Assembly (NCBI RefSeq): GCF_003369915.1
Contig: NC_046677.1
Span: 10,788,001-10,852,000, forward strand
Length of the DNA: 64,000 nt
Origin: Drosophila miranda
Taxonomy: Eukaryota; Arthropoda; Insecta; Diptera; Drosophilidae
Direction of reading: 5' to 3'
Shown here: in pieces, positions 30,127 to 42,000 of the stretch
How positions within the stretch are numbered: position 1 is the stretch's first letter
Layout of the letters: every line of letters starts with the position of its first letter
The notes under the pieces: model-generated
The model's database searches: none
What the model was told of the DNA's origin: nothing
What the model saw: only the letters and a program-made list of their open reading frames with translations
Translations under genes and position numbers: made by a program

Positions 30127-31059
30127 AGCGAGGAATCAAAAGATAATAGAAAATGTAAAAAGATAGATAATGGAAAATGGGAGAAGATTGAGTGAAAAAC
30201 CAGGATGTTTGAGGTGCACAAAGAAGCAAGAAGTTCAGAGCAAAAATTGTGATGAAAATGCGCATACTTTATGTAATTAATGTATATATAAATGAATATT
30301 AAACTTATTTATAATTTAATTATATACAAATTAAAATGTTTTATTAAAAATTCCAGAAATTTTGAATATTTTAACGAATTTCTTATGAAATATTGCTATT
30401 TTGATACCCGTGCCGCCGTCTGTTGTTTGGTGGCTTGTACTACATGCGTGTGTACATTTCATGTAGAGTAAATGTAGAAGCTGCTTAGGGATCTTTTTCG
30501 GACCATTTCTAGGGGACTCGAAATGCAACATCTCTAAACCTCTAAAGACATTTTATTCGAATAGGGAATCTTTCTTCAAAGTATTTGATCTGAAAACTGG
30601 TAATATTTCCAACCCAGAAGTCAGATATACAACGTCCATTTCGTCAATCTAACATACGAGAGCTTCAATGGCAGGTTTATATTACAATATCCAGACGCTT
30701 AAATTGTTTTCTCATAAGCTATAAACAGTTTCCTTTTTTCATTTATTTAATTTATATAGAATGAATTTTTGTAATTTTCTGCTTTTATATACACTAAAAT
30801 ATATATATATTCTCTTTATTAGTTATTATTGCAGAGACTTCTCAGTGTTTTCATAAATATATACATCGTATCGTATCGTATCGTGGGTAAGCACCAACCA
30901 TGTCTCTCATTAATTTTATACTCCATTATTTTGAAAGAAATCTACATACAGCCTAAAACATATAGAGGGTGTTCCGGTTCTAATAAAGCTTATCCACAGA
31001 ACCTTCTTTCTGTGTGATATATTGGTCCCTTAAATACACAGGGAAAGATATAGAGAATG
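30127..31059. other. Intergenic DNA
   Basis: AT-rich, with no gene and no motif of note beyond the TA run near 30800. It includes 3' flanks of TMEM138-like (+) and the STK11IP homologue (-), which converge here. Confidence 0.6.
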
Positions 31060-34000
31060 CTACGTTCCCGAGTAGCTGAATGGCACTCCAAAGAGCTGCT
31101 CCCATGTCTGTCCTACGGCATTCAGACAGCATTCGGCATTGGCATAGGTCTCAAAGTTTAGTTTCCACATCTCGCACTTGTTTTCGGTTTCATCTATAAA
31201 GTTGATCACATATTCCACATCCGAAAGACGTTCCACATCCACGAGATTGCTCATGGGCTGCGTGAGACTTGGTTCCAGGGCCGATTCTTGGGTTTTCGCT
31301 GAAAGCCAATCCCATTTTCCATTGCCAGAGATATACAAATGGGAATCGGTGGTCAAGAGTAGACAAGGTTCAAAGGACAGGCCCTTCTCTTCGTTGCAAC
31401 TCCAGTGGCAGCTGGCGAGGATTGCACACATTTTCACAGGCTCCGAGGACACAGATTTCAAGACAGCCGATGACTGTTGCAACACTTGGCATTGCGATGG
31501 CAGGGCATTTTCTGTGCGGAAGAGAAACAAAGATTTACAGAAGATAAGTATATTTATTTGAGTCCTGCATGAATCAATCACAGTATCAATGCTTTCGACC
31601 ATGTGTATTTCAATACACTTGTAACAGTGTGCTGATTGACACACAATTCCCTGCAGCGAGGCTTATGTGGTATTGTCTTGTTTGCATCAATCATCAGGAA
31701 ACATCTCCCTGATAAGAGGTTATTTCATCAAATATTCGTATTTTTGTATCGTATTTTTCATTTCTTTGTTTTTTTGTGGGTATAAAAGACTCAATCAACG
31801 AGAAGAATTATTATAGTCTTGTCAAAATGCTTCTGAGATACACTGGACTCTTTGCCTTCGCTTGCTTGGGATTGTTTTCCCCCACAGGGGCAGCTATAAT
31901 AGCAACGGACACAGATGGTGAGATCATGAGGAATCATTAGCCAGCACTTGACATTTGTTTTGACACATATGTCTTTTAGGAATTTCTCGATCGAACTTAA
32001 CTCTTGGTCCATTCGTTAAGATTGGTAATGGATTGTACTACATAGAGGTGATGCTACAAAAGAACTGGTTTGACGCCTACGAATCTTGTCGCCGCATGGG
32101 AGCTGCATTAATCTCCTTCGAGACCATCCTGGAGTGGCATTTGATCAATATGTATCTCTTTAAAATGAATATCTATGATATTTATTGGACTTCAGGCAAT
32201 AATTTATCCAATGGAGGCAGACATACTTGGCATTCAACGGGAGCACCCGTGACACTGGATATCTGGGCTCCGGGGGAACCAAATAACCGTGGGGGAAACG
32301 AGCACTGTGACGAATTGGGATATTTAGGAACCAGCACGAATTACAATGTATTTAATGATAAAGATTGTTCAGTGCAGAGGCGCTATATTTGTGAGGCACT
32401 CTAGCCTATAAACAACAAAAATTGAAGGATCGTTAAGATAGAAAAAGATTGTGATAAATATAGATTGCTTTTCCTAACTTATTGGACTCTTTGAGACTCT
32501 TTAGCCGCTATATAGAGTATATATACTTTATGGTGTCGGAAACGCTTTCTTCTTTCAATACTCTTCGAGTATCCCGGGAGTATACCGTCGGGTGTATATT
32601 CGGCTGTGTATTCATGCTGAGTGGCTCTAATCTCCATCATGGACTTACCTTGCATATAAAGCAGCAAACTATCAGTCCTTAGCATATCGTGCAGCAGCAG
32701 AACGAAACCTCCCCAATCTCTGAGGCTAAAAGACAGACCCAATTTCCAGGGTAGCACACCAATGGAAACCAATCGATCCACTGTGACGCTGATGAGCTGT
32801 CTCAACCATTTGGATACATCGTCGTGGGGCGCTCCAAAGGCCTCCATTAGATACAATTTACAGGTGGACATCACAACGAGACCCTCGGTCAATGTCTGCG
32901 TTTGTTCGTTGTAGATCCAGCCTTTGGCTAGCCACTTGAAGTGTTCGTCCTGCTCCTTGAATTTCGTTTGATAAAAGTACAGCTTCAGGCGATGATCAAT
33001 GTCGTTAAAGTTGCTGTAATTGAATTTGTAAGGGTGCATGCCCGATGATGTTGATCCACTGCTGGCCTCTGAATCGATCAGTTTCTTCGAGCTGGACATC
33101 AGGAGGTTTGTGGACTGGAAGACTGAGGCAAAAGGCAGCACGGGCAGCTCTTCGACTTTCTTTAAATGATTATTATTGGAGGATTCCTTGGCACCTTCCT
33201 TTTGCTGTTCGTAGGTGGTGCAAATGCTGTCTGTTACAGAGCCTGAAGAGGAACTTTCTGTTAGCTGCACTTGTGACACAGCTGGAGGGGGTGTTGGTGC
33301 CACAGCTGCTGCTGCTGCTGCTGCAGCTGCTGCCTCTTCCTGCCTCATCTGCTGCCCAAATTCCCGCTCTATAAAGCTTTGCGTCTCATCATGCAACGCC
33401 TGCAAGTGCGGCAACTGCGAAATGCGACGATCTTCTGAGGTCTTTCGACTGGCACTCTGCACACAATTGGGATCGAGCACCTCTATGGAGGATTGGCTTG
33501 GATTTGAGATGATATCCACATCACTTTCATTCGCACGAAACTCGAGATCGCGATCTGTGTTGGAGCTACCCACAACCGACTGATTGGAGTCGAAGGAGCT
33601 CTGGGAATTGGTGATTTTCGAACAGGAGCTGCTTTCATTCAGGCTATTGGCGGAACCTAAAGGAGGTAGGAGATTAAAGTTGATATATTAGTGGGGTTTG
33701 TTGGAAGATTTCAAGGTTTTTCTAATGGAAGCAGCATTGTTTTTAGGAATTTTCATTGAAAATTTAGTCTTTTAAGGGAAAAGTTTGAAAATCCTGAAAG
33801 TTCTAGGAAGGAGGTGTTTAAGAGGTCCTCAATGGTTCGATGTATTACAGAAATTATAGATTCTTGAGACCTCTAGCAAAACACTCTTCCCTCCATATAT
33901 TTTAATGGATTTTTTTTAGATTAATATCTCGTTTCTCTGAATGCTGCTTCACATCATCATAAATGAATGAAAAAGTAAAACGGAAAAGCAAAATGCAAAA

Positions 34001-37000
34001 AGTAAATGAAAAGAAGAAAAACTTAGTACAAATCATTGGCATATTAACTTTTAGTGGCTTGCATCAAACTCCTACGCTTGGGTGTGTTTTTAGCGGTTGT
34101 TTTAAGCCTGGAGAGGGCCACTATTAAATATTAATAATCAAATATATATATTACAATTATTATTACAGCAATTAACAATGTTATTTTGTTAGGTTTTGGG
34201 TGTTTTTGGGGTGAGAGAACAAATGATTTAAATATAAAAAAAGTTAGTTTTCGTTTTTGCCATATTTTCGATTTTGTGTGTGTTTTTGCATGCAAAATAA
34301 ATAAAAAAGAGAAACAAGTTATACAAATTAATATGTAAAATTTATGATAAATTATAAATGAAAATATGTATACGAGAAATTATATAAATTTATAAGATAT
34401 AATATAATCTTTTAATATTTAAAAATAAAAAAACTAAAAATCTGTATAAAATCCAGAAAACCTTAAATAAAACTATCAAAAATCATTAAAAATTGCCAAA
34501 AAGCGTATACAAGTTTAAAAAAACCAAAAACCATATTAAAAAATATATTAAAAATTTGGAAAATCGACTGAAAACCATTTAAGATGTACTTAAAAATCCT
34601 TAATCTTCACATGAAATGTCAATGAAATATTTAAAAATCCTTTAAAATGGTAACAAAATGTTTTAAATGTCTTAAAAATGGCAAAACACACAAAGAAAAA
34701 TGCAAAAAAGAAACCATAAGCCATAAAATTCTAGGCATAAAAATAAAAAGGTTTTAAAATGTTTCCAAAATTTGATCAAAATAGAAAAGAAGACTGGCCA
34801 AGGACTTGCCAATGCTATTGGTTTCCTCCTTATTCGGTGAGGCCCCCATTGCAGGCGACTCCTCCACAATCAAGGCTGGCGACAACTTGGGTTCTGCGGC
34901 CACCTCCACAGATGGTTTATCCAGCGATGTGGACAGATCTGTGACCTCCGCCACATGAACACTGCGACAGTCGGGACAACGTAGCTCTAAAAAGTGGATA
35001 AAGAACGTTGTTTAGGATCATATTTCAATGGTGTTCTGTGCCTTACGCTCTGTCCTATAACGCTTGATCTTTTGTTCCATTGAGAATTGTATCAAACAAT
35101 TCACACAGCGATAGATTTTGATATTCATTTCGGTGAGATCCCGTTGGGAGAGTATGTCACGGAGTTTCTTTTCCAGTTCCTAAAAGAATACAGAGAATTT
35201 TTGTTGTGGATTGCTTTGGGAATGGTGTGTTTGCCATACCTGGCACAATGTATTCTCCACACAGTAGATACGCTCCTGCTTATCCTTACGAAGGGTATCG
35301 AAATTAATGCGCAAAGTATTTGATTTTAAACGCTCGCAGGACTCGAGGATTTTGAGGCTCCATTTGGTTTTGGTTCTTAGGGATATAAGAGGGAGGGTTA
35401 AGGGCTATAACTCATTCAAATTTTCATAAATTTTCCCATACCGTTCACTCAATGTATCCTTTTCGCGTATAAAATTGGAAGATATCGTCAAAAACAAAGG
35501 AACACTAGGCTTGTGCTCAAGATAGACAATGTAGGTCTCCTCATCGGGCTCCATATCGGAAACTGCAAAGAGGCAAGAGAACATTAGATGTAGGAGAGAT
35601 CTTCTATAACTTTTTAGTTGCAGATTCTACCTGGGTCCTCTTCCTCTACCGCATTTGATCCGCTGGCATAGAGACTCAATAGGTTTTTGTGCTTATCTTG
35701 AGAATGACCCTGCTCCTCCTGCTCCTTCTTCTCCGTTTGATCCTTCTCCTCTGACTGCTCCTTCGTGCTACTGATAATGCTTTCGTATTGGGTCTCCCCA
35801 CTCTCATCACAGGTCTCGTAAAGCGTTTGATTGGCTGTCTCCTGGGTTTCCTGGGTCTCCGATTTAATGGGCGTCAAAGTGTTGTCGAAGGAGGCGCCCC
35901 ATGTGCTGCTGTTGTTTGTGGGAGTGGAACTTACATTTAGATTTCCCTGAGGATCCTTTTTTGCCGGCATTGGTGCAGAGAATTCACCCAAGAACTCGTT
36001 GAACTGCTGGCGTGAGGCATTCCTCTCTTTTTCGCTGGGTTGCGGCGACTCTATACCCAGCATGAGCTCTGCATTCCCCGTCTTTAGCCACTCATTGCCG
36101 TAGGTGAGCCTCAGGGTTTCGATTTGTTTCTTGGTCTCCAAGTGCCCGGAATCTGTGGAGCATTCTTCTCCCTCCGTTTGGGGCTTGGGTGGTGGTAGAA
36201 CTGCTGCCGCCTCTGCCACATCGTCCGTGTCTTCGGAGATGTCTGCTCGACGGATTTTACTGAGGCTTTTCTTGGAGTTTTGCTTTTTGCTGCTCTGCGA
36301 GGTGTCCAAGGAAGTCATTTGCTCTGTATTCAGGGAACTAAAGCTAGAGAACTGTGAGCCATCGCAGGTGTTGATGGAAGTGCTGGAACTATTGATGGAC
36401 ACAGGGCCACTCCTTTGCCCACGATGGGAGCCTATGTAGCGCCACTTTTGACTGCCAGTCAGGGCCTTTTCCGCCTTGGAGAGCGGCTCAAAGTCCAGGA
36501 CAAACTTCACCGAAGCCGTATTCTTGTGCAGATATATTGCTGTGGCCTGGCGATGCTTGGGGTTGCACGACAAGGGATTACCCTGTAGATTCAGCATGGT
36601 CAGGGTCATCAAGGCACTGAGCGGCAGAAGCTGGGAGTGCTCCAAAAGACAATTATCCGTTAGGTCCAGAGAGGTCAAGGCATCTAGCTTGGCCACATCC
36701 AGCAGCTCCTCCACATAATTATTGCTAATGTTCAACTGTTGCAGCTTCTTGCATGCCTCCATATGAAACTGTGGCAGATATGTGAGGCAGTTGTAGCTCA
36801 GATCGAGGGTCTTGAGATGTGGCAACCATTTGATGGCTGCCACCGAGATGAGCTTGTTGTGCCGCAGGTTGAGATGCTGCAAATGTTGGGCAAACTCCAG
36901 GGCCGTATCCACGCTCCTCAAAGAATTGTAGCTGAAGTCTGCCGTTTGCAGTTCATTCCATACGAACCCATTGGAGTTGTCGCCGCCACAGCGGGTGATT

Positions 37001-37628
37001 ATATCGTCCACACTGGCCAGACTCTTGACGCAAATCAAATGCTGGAGTTGGCCACGGAACGGTTGGATGCCCACCACTTGATTTATGTTGATTTTATGGA
37101 CTTCCAGGCGCCGCAGGGCCCGAAATTTGGCTATATCGATGGCACCCTCAAAATAAAGTTCGCTGGGAAAATAGGTTAATTTTAGCAGCGTGGTTTTCTG
37201 CACAAAATCGTGCAACAGCTGCAGATCTGGGAAGACACTGGACTTGGCATTGATGGGCTTAACCACCTGAAAGATCGTCTGCTGTTGGTGCTGCTGATGG
37301 TGATGATGATGCGTCGTGTGAGTGCCAGCCCCAGCACCAGCAACAATTTCAGTATCAGCGATCAATGTAAACGAATCATTCAAAGCACGCAGCAGGGAAC
37401 CTGTTGGAAAAACAGAGAGGAAAATGTAGTGGGAAATAGTATAGTGATAAGGCGTGGCACGGCACAGGCATCAGCCAGTGACCGCATGATGGATTGTCGC
37501 AGCATTTTCTGCGTAGTAGGGCCGATTTCTCTCTCACCTGATAATGTTAGAGTAAATTCGGAGCTCAATATTTTATCACCATTCTGTCGCAGTAAATTTG
37601 CTAATTCGGTGATTTTTTGTGGATCCAT
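31060..37628 (-). CDS. STK11IP (LKB1-interacting protein) homologue, eight exons
   Basis: Exons (minus, 5' to 3'): 37628-37538, 37400-35631, 35562-35442, 35375-35240, 35179-35047, 34986-34810, 33656-32649 and 31511-31060, giving 1295 residues. Phases agree at every junction. The exon 6 donor is best read as GC (ATTG|GCAAGT). Residues 1-31 (MDPQKITELANLLRQNGDK) match the start of vertebrate STK11IP. LRRs span about 120-330 (LQHLNLRHNKL, LKTLDLSYNCL, LTSLDLTDNCLL). A low-complexity linker, a CX2C...CX2C zinc-ribbon-like segment (YRCVNCLIQFS, LRCPDCRSVHV near 735-760) and C-terminal PH-like regions (GWIYNEQTQTLTEGLVVMS) follow. Human STK11IP binds the kinase LKB1 and is lysosome-associated. The last intron contains an antisense lectin gene. 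Corresponds to D. melanogaster CG9044 by synteny, from memory. Confidence 0.85.
31781..31788 (+). promoter_or_regulatory. TATA box of the nested lectin gene
   Basis: GGGTATAAAAGAC, 39-46 bp before the lectin ATG, is a strong TATA box within the last intron of the STK11IP homologue, on the opposite strand. It shows that the nested gene has its own promoter. Confidence 0.8.
31827..32404 (+). CDS. Secreted C-type lectin, nested in an intron (two exons)
   Basis: Exons 31827-31917 and 31980-32404 encode 171 residues; the 62-bp intron begins GTGAGATCAT and ends TGTCTTTTAG. Signal peptide MLLRYTGLFAFACLGLFSPTG is followed by one carbohydrate-recognition domain from about residue 44. Cysteines are at 67, 140, 160 and 168, the four of a short-form C-type lectin fold. 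The calcium/sugar site carries EPN at 130-132, the mannose-type motif, with downstream E138 and FND at 155-157 where WND is usual, so the second calcium-ligand motif is largely kept. Drosophila has many such lectins, acting in immunity, haemolymph or seminal fluid; the exact orthologue is not recognisable. The gene lies wholly inside the last intron of the minus-strand STK11IP homologue. Confidence 0.9.
32510..32557. repeat. INE-1-like fragment in the last intron of the STK11IP homologue
   Basis: GTATATATACTTTATGGTGTCGGAAACGCTTTC matches the near-terminal module ATATATATACTTTATGGGGTCGGAAACGATTCC of the two larger elements (about 2332-2368 and 53550-53580). Only about 45 bp remain, just after the lectin gene. 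Confidence 0.65.
33657..34809 (-). other. Long AT-rich intron of the STK11IP homologue
   Basis: This intron separates exons 6 and 7. It is made of degenerate A-rich phrases (AAAATCCTTAAA, TTAAAAATTG) and codes for nothing recognisable. The 5' splice site appears to be GC rather than GT (see findings). Confidence 0.6.
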
Positions 37629-39084
37629 GACGACGCGAGAAAAGGGGTGTACAAATCAGCTGTGACTTTGAATTTTGTTTTGATATTCTTTAGATATTCA
37701 TTTTTCCCCAAGTCATTTCCATATAATATGCCTGGGGTATTTTCAGACACAAATCTTTTTAGCACGTATGTTTTGGGTGCACAAAAACAACAACAAAGAG
37801 AATTATGACGCCATTTGTGGTGGCAGATCTTAATAATAAACCAACATTTTTCCGTTTTAATTATAGATTTCCATAGGATTTTCTTTTATTGCATCACCGA
37901 TCGTATGAAGCTGCGGTTTTTGATGATGTATTGCGGTTTCTATGATTTTCATGAGCGGAATATTCCGCTCTCTACTTTTTTACAATGCAAATAAAAATTA
38001 ACTTTTGTTATGCTTCTTCTTCTTGCCAGTCCATGGCAGTCACAGCGGAACGCGGGACCACAGAGTTGCTTTGACTCAAGAGTTAGTGCTGTTAAGCGGC
38101 AGCAGATTGTAAATAGTGTTGTAAGGGATGAAAAAAGCGCGGTGTTTGAATTCAAATTTGAAATCGTTTTTAGAGACTGAAGAAAGAAATGGAAATTTAA
38201 AAATACACGAGTTTTTCGGGGCAGTACATATCAAAACATTGAAAATAAATGGATTTCTATGGCAGCTATAGAAATAGAGTCAACCGATTTTAATTCAATT
38301 TGCGTTAGTCATAAACAAAAATAGATAAATGTTTAGGTTTTTAAGTTCCGATTCGAATGTTTCATAATAATAAAAAGATTTTTCTCATAAGAAATTCCTT
38401 TTCGATTCCCCTAAAAATAAATATAAATTGATAAAAATTAACATTTTTATTTATCTACTCAGCTTTTATTTATGTAACACTTTCTGTTTAATTTTTTACA
38501 TTTACAAAATAATTATAATATTCTACGCAATCTTTGATTAAAACATTGCTACAAAGACGAACCAAAAAAATTCGACTTTCATTCGATTCGATTTCCGATT
38601 GTTCCGTTTCGATTATTGCCGATTGTACGAGTAATAGTCTTGGCCACAAAATGACAAATATATATCTCATTTTCTTTTGTTTTTTTTAGGTACAAGCGCA
38701 ATATACATATGTATCTCATGGCTAACTAAGAATTAAAAACAAGGCTAAATTAAAGCAGACTTTTTGGTGGTGTTTTCTTGTTAGTTATTCCTCCTGTGGT
38801 TCATTTGGGGATATGCGTGGGGAGTGGATTAAAAGAATTGACTAAATTAACTAATATATTAACAACCTATACAGATTCCTGGGGAGTTTTATTTGTTAAA
38901 AGTTTTCTTCTTTAGAGTTTTCTTTTTAGTTTTTCACTGAGCTTTCTGTGGTGTTTTCTTCCTTTTTTTTTACTTTACTTTACTTTTTTACTTTATTGAT
39001 TTGTGCTGAAAAATATATATTTATTCTCTGTTCTTTTTTTCTGTGGGTGCATAAAAATGTTAAAAACGTTTCGCCTCCAAACCT
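37629..39084. other. Promoter side of STK11IP homologue and 3' UTR of Gpdh1
   Basis: No coding exon found. The left part must contain the STK11IP-homologue promoter (no TATA seen). The right part, on the minus strand, is probably Gpdh1 3' UTR, with several AATAAA signals (TTTATT on plus near 38447-38470). A perfect 18-bp palindrome lies at 37953-37970. Confidence 0.5.
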
Positions 39085-42000
39085 CTACAAAGTTTGCCTG
39101 GGAAAAAGAGAGGTTTAAAACATTAATATATATTTTTTTGTTGGTTTATGAATGAATAACTTTAAAACATTCTTTTGATTGAAAAATAAAAATTCGTGCT
39201 TTTGGAGCTCAAACTGAAAATTGCAGAAAAATTTATTAATCGATTTGGAGTTTTTCTTTCCGATACGTACTGCTCTCTTTGCCGATTTTGTTAGCTGCCA
39301 ATATTTCAAAATTGATTTTTTTTGTTCGTAGGAAAATACGAATTCGAAATGAAGGATAGACATTCGGTTTTTTTTGTATGGTATGTACAAAATATTGTAT
39401 ATTTTTGTAATGTTTTATTCTTTTATTCTTAACAAATCTCATTTTTAATGTTTCAACAAATATATGACACTTTTATGGTTTTAGTTTTTTAACATTAAAA
39501 AACACTTTTACACGATAGAAAACAATTGAAAAATAGTTATATATGTATATAGAAAAACGTTTGAAATGCATTTTGATAGTCGTAGAAAATGAATGGATCG
39601 ATGACTTGACTTTTGACTTTGGATCGATTAATGATCGATAAATGATCGATGGATATCGAGTAGTATTTACAATCTTTTTTGGGGGCGTGGTGGGGTTTAA
39701 CACAGTGGTTTTGGTTTTGTTTTTTTAGAGTTTTGGCGACGGCATGATGGACGTATCCCTATGAGAAAATAATATATAGAAAAAGAAGAGAAGAAAAAAA
39801 AATCGTTTTATGAATGAAAACAATAATTGTTGTTGGTTGTATTAGTAAATGTCTACAGAAAAGTGTATGGATATTAATCAAAGGATATTGATATGATTAT
39901 GACTGATATTTCTGATATGATGGTGGGGTATATGTTTTCGATAGAAAGAATATGTACAAACACTTCATTTTTGATTTTGATTCAATTTTTGAATAATTTA
40001 GAATTTTGCTTTGAGCTTTTTTTTATTCAGCTTTTGTTATGGGTTTTAAAATAACGCTTATTTGTAGTTCAAAATTACAAAAGAATAAAATTAAAAATGC
40101 GGGTTAAAACATTCCAGAAATAAGAGAAAGTGCAAAAACTTAAGACTTAAACAAAAAATAAGTTGGAAAACTTAAGTTTAAGACAGAAGGAGGGGGAGAA
40201 AACTTAATTTTTAAATAAAAGAGAACAGAGGATAAATTCTGGGAGAAGGATTAAATTTACAGAACTAAAAAAAAAATAAGGAGCAAAACTTAAGTTTAAA
40301 TGTAAAAAGAGGAGAAAAGATAGGTTTTATTCAAGAAAAGAGGAAGATAATGTTAAGATTTTCAAGAAAATAATGAATACATTATTTTATTAAAAAAATA
40401 AGGAAATCTAAGATTTTAAAATAAAAGAAAGAAGAAAAAATAAGTTTTATTCAAGAAAGAGGAAAAGAAATGTAGTTTTAATTCAAAAGAAAGTACATAA
40501 AGTAGGAAATCTTATATTTTATTAAAAGAGAAAATCATATACTATGGATTTAAACAAAAAATAAGAGGAAAACTTAGGGTAAAATAAAAAATAAAGAATG
40601 AAAGTCAAGTTACAAAAGAAAATAAAGAATATAACTTAAGTTTTAAATGAAAAGAAAAGTCGAAATACAGGAATTTCGAGTAAGAAGCAATAGCCAAAGA
40701 GCACTTATTGGGGAGGAGTGTTGCAGGATATACAGGATTCAGGCGAAAACGTAAACGTAAACGCAAGTGCAAAAGAAACGAATACACTGAAAGAAACGCA
40801 AACGAAAACACTTACATATGCTCGGGATGATTGCGTATGCAATCGATTAAATCTTTAGGCTTAAGCTGATTTGTGCATATCTTATGAATGGCCGTAAACA
40901 GGGGGAATCTTGAGAAGAGAAGAGAAAGACACATCATAAATACATATAGAATATAGGAAGGGTATTCTAGGGTGTTCCGTACTTATCCTCCAGTTTCTTG
41001 TTCTTCAACATATAATTGACTTCCTCGGCAGTGGGTGGGCCCTGGAGTTTTTGGCCATTTAACATTTCCTTTTCGAGTTCTTCGATGGTTTTGCCCGAAG
41101 TGACAAACGCCTCAGAGACGCGACGATTGCGACCACCTAAGTAGCAGATAAAATACCATTAAATAAATGGATCAAAGTCTTATATCTTCGGGTTATACCC
41201 ACCGTAACACGTCGTAATGAGATCCGCCACACCGCAGCTCTCGAAGAAAGTCGACAGCTTGCTGCCTGGATAAAAGACATCCACAAAACGAATCATTTCC
41301 ATCAGACCCAATCGAATGACAGCCGCCTTGGTGTTGTCGCCCAGCTTCAGGCCATCCACAAAGCCCGCACCGCAGGCCACAATATTCTTCAGAGCGCCAC
41401 ACACCTCCACGGCATCGGCATCGTCCACCACAACGACGCGGAAATGATTCGCCTGGAAGAGATCGCGCAACACCTTGCCATACTTTTTGTCCGTGCAACC
41501 AATTGTGGTCTCACAGAAGTTGCCCTCGGCCACTTCATTGGCCAGATTGGCGCCCATCAAGACAGCGCATGGTATCTACAGAAAAGCAGAGGGACAAGAT
41601 AGATGTTAGAGATAGATATAGGGGTCACCTTCTGTACGACCGTTCGTTGGCTTACCTTCAAGTGACGCGTGATTATGTGCGAAATGAGATCAATGCCACC
41701 TCCTTCGGCCTTATCGAAGCCCTTGATCAAAGATATGGCAATGGCATTTGGCTTGATTTTACCCAGCAATTGCTTACAGAAATTGGGAATGAACTGATGT
41801 GGCACTACGAAAATGAGTATATCAGCATTCTTGGCAGCCTCCACAAGATCGGGCACGGCCACCTATTCAAGAGAGGGAGAGAAATTTGGCTAATTACTTG
41901 TACTTTTTTGATAAGAGAAACATTAGAAACAGCAATGGCAGTGACATAAAAAACACTCCGATAAGAGTTTTATTCAAGGTTGAATGAAGGGAACCTTTTT

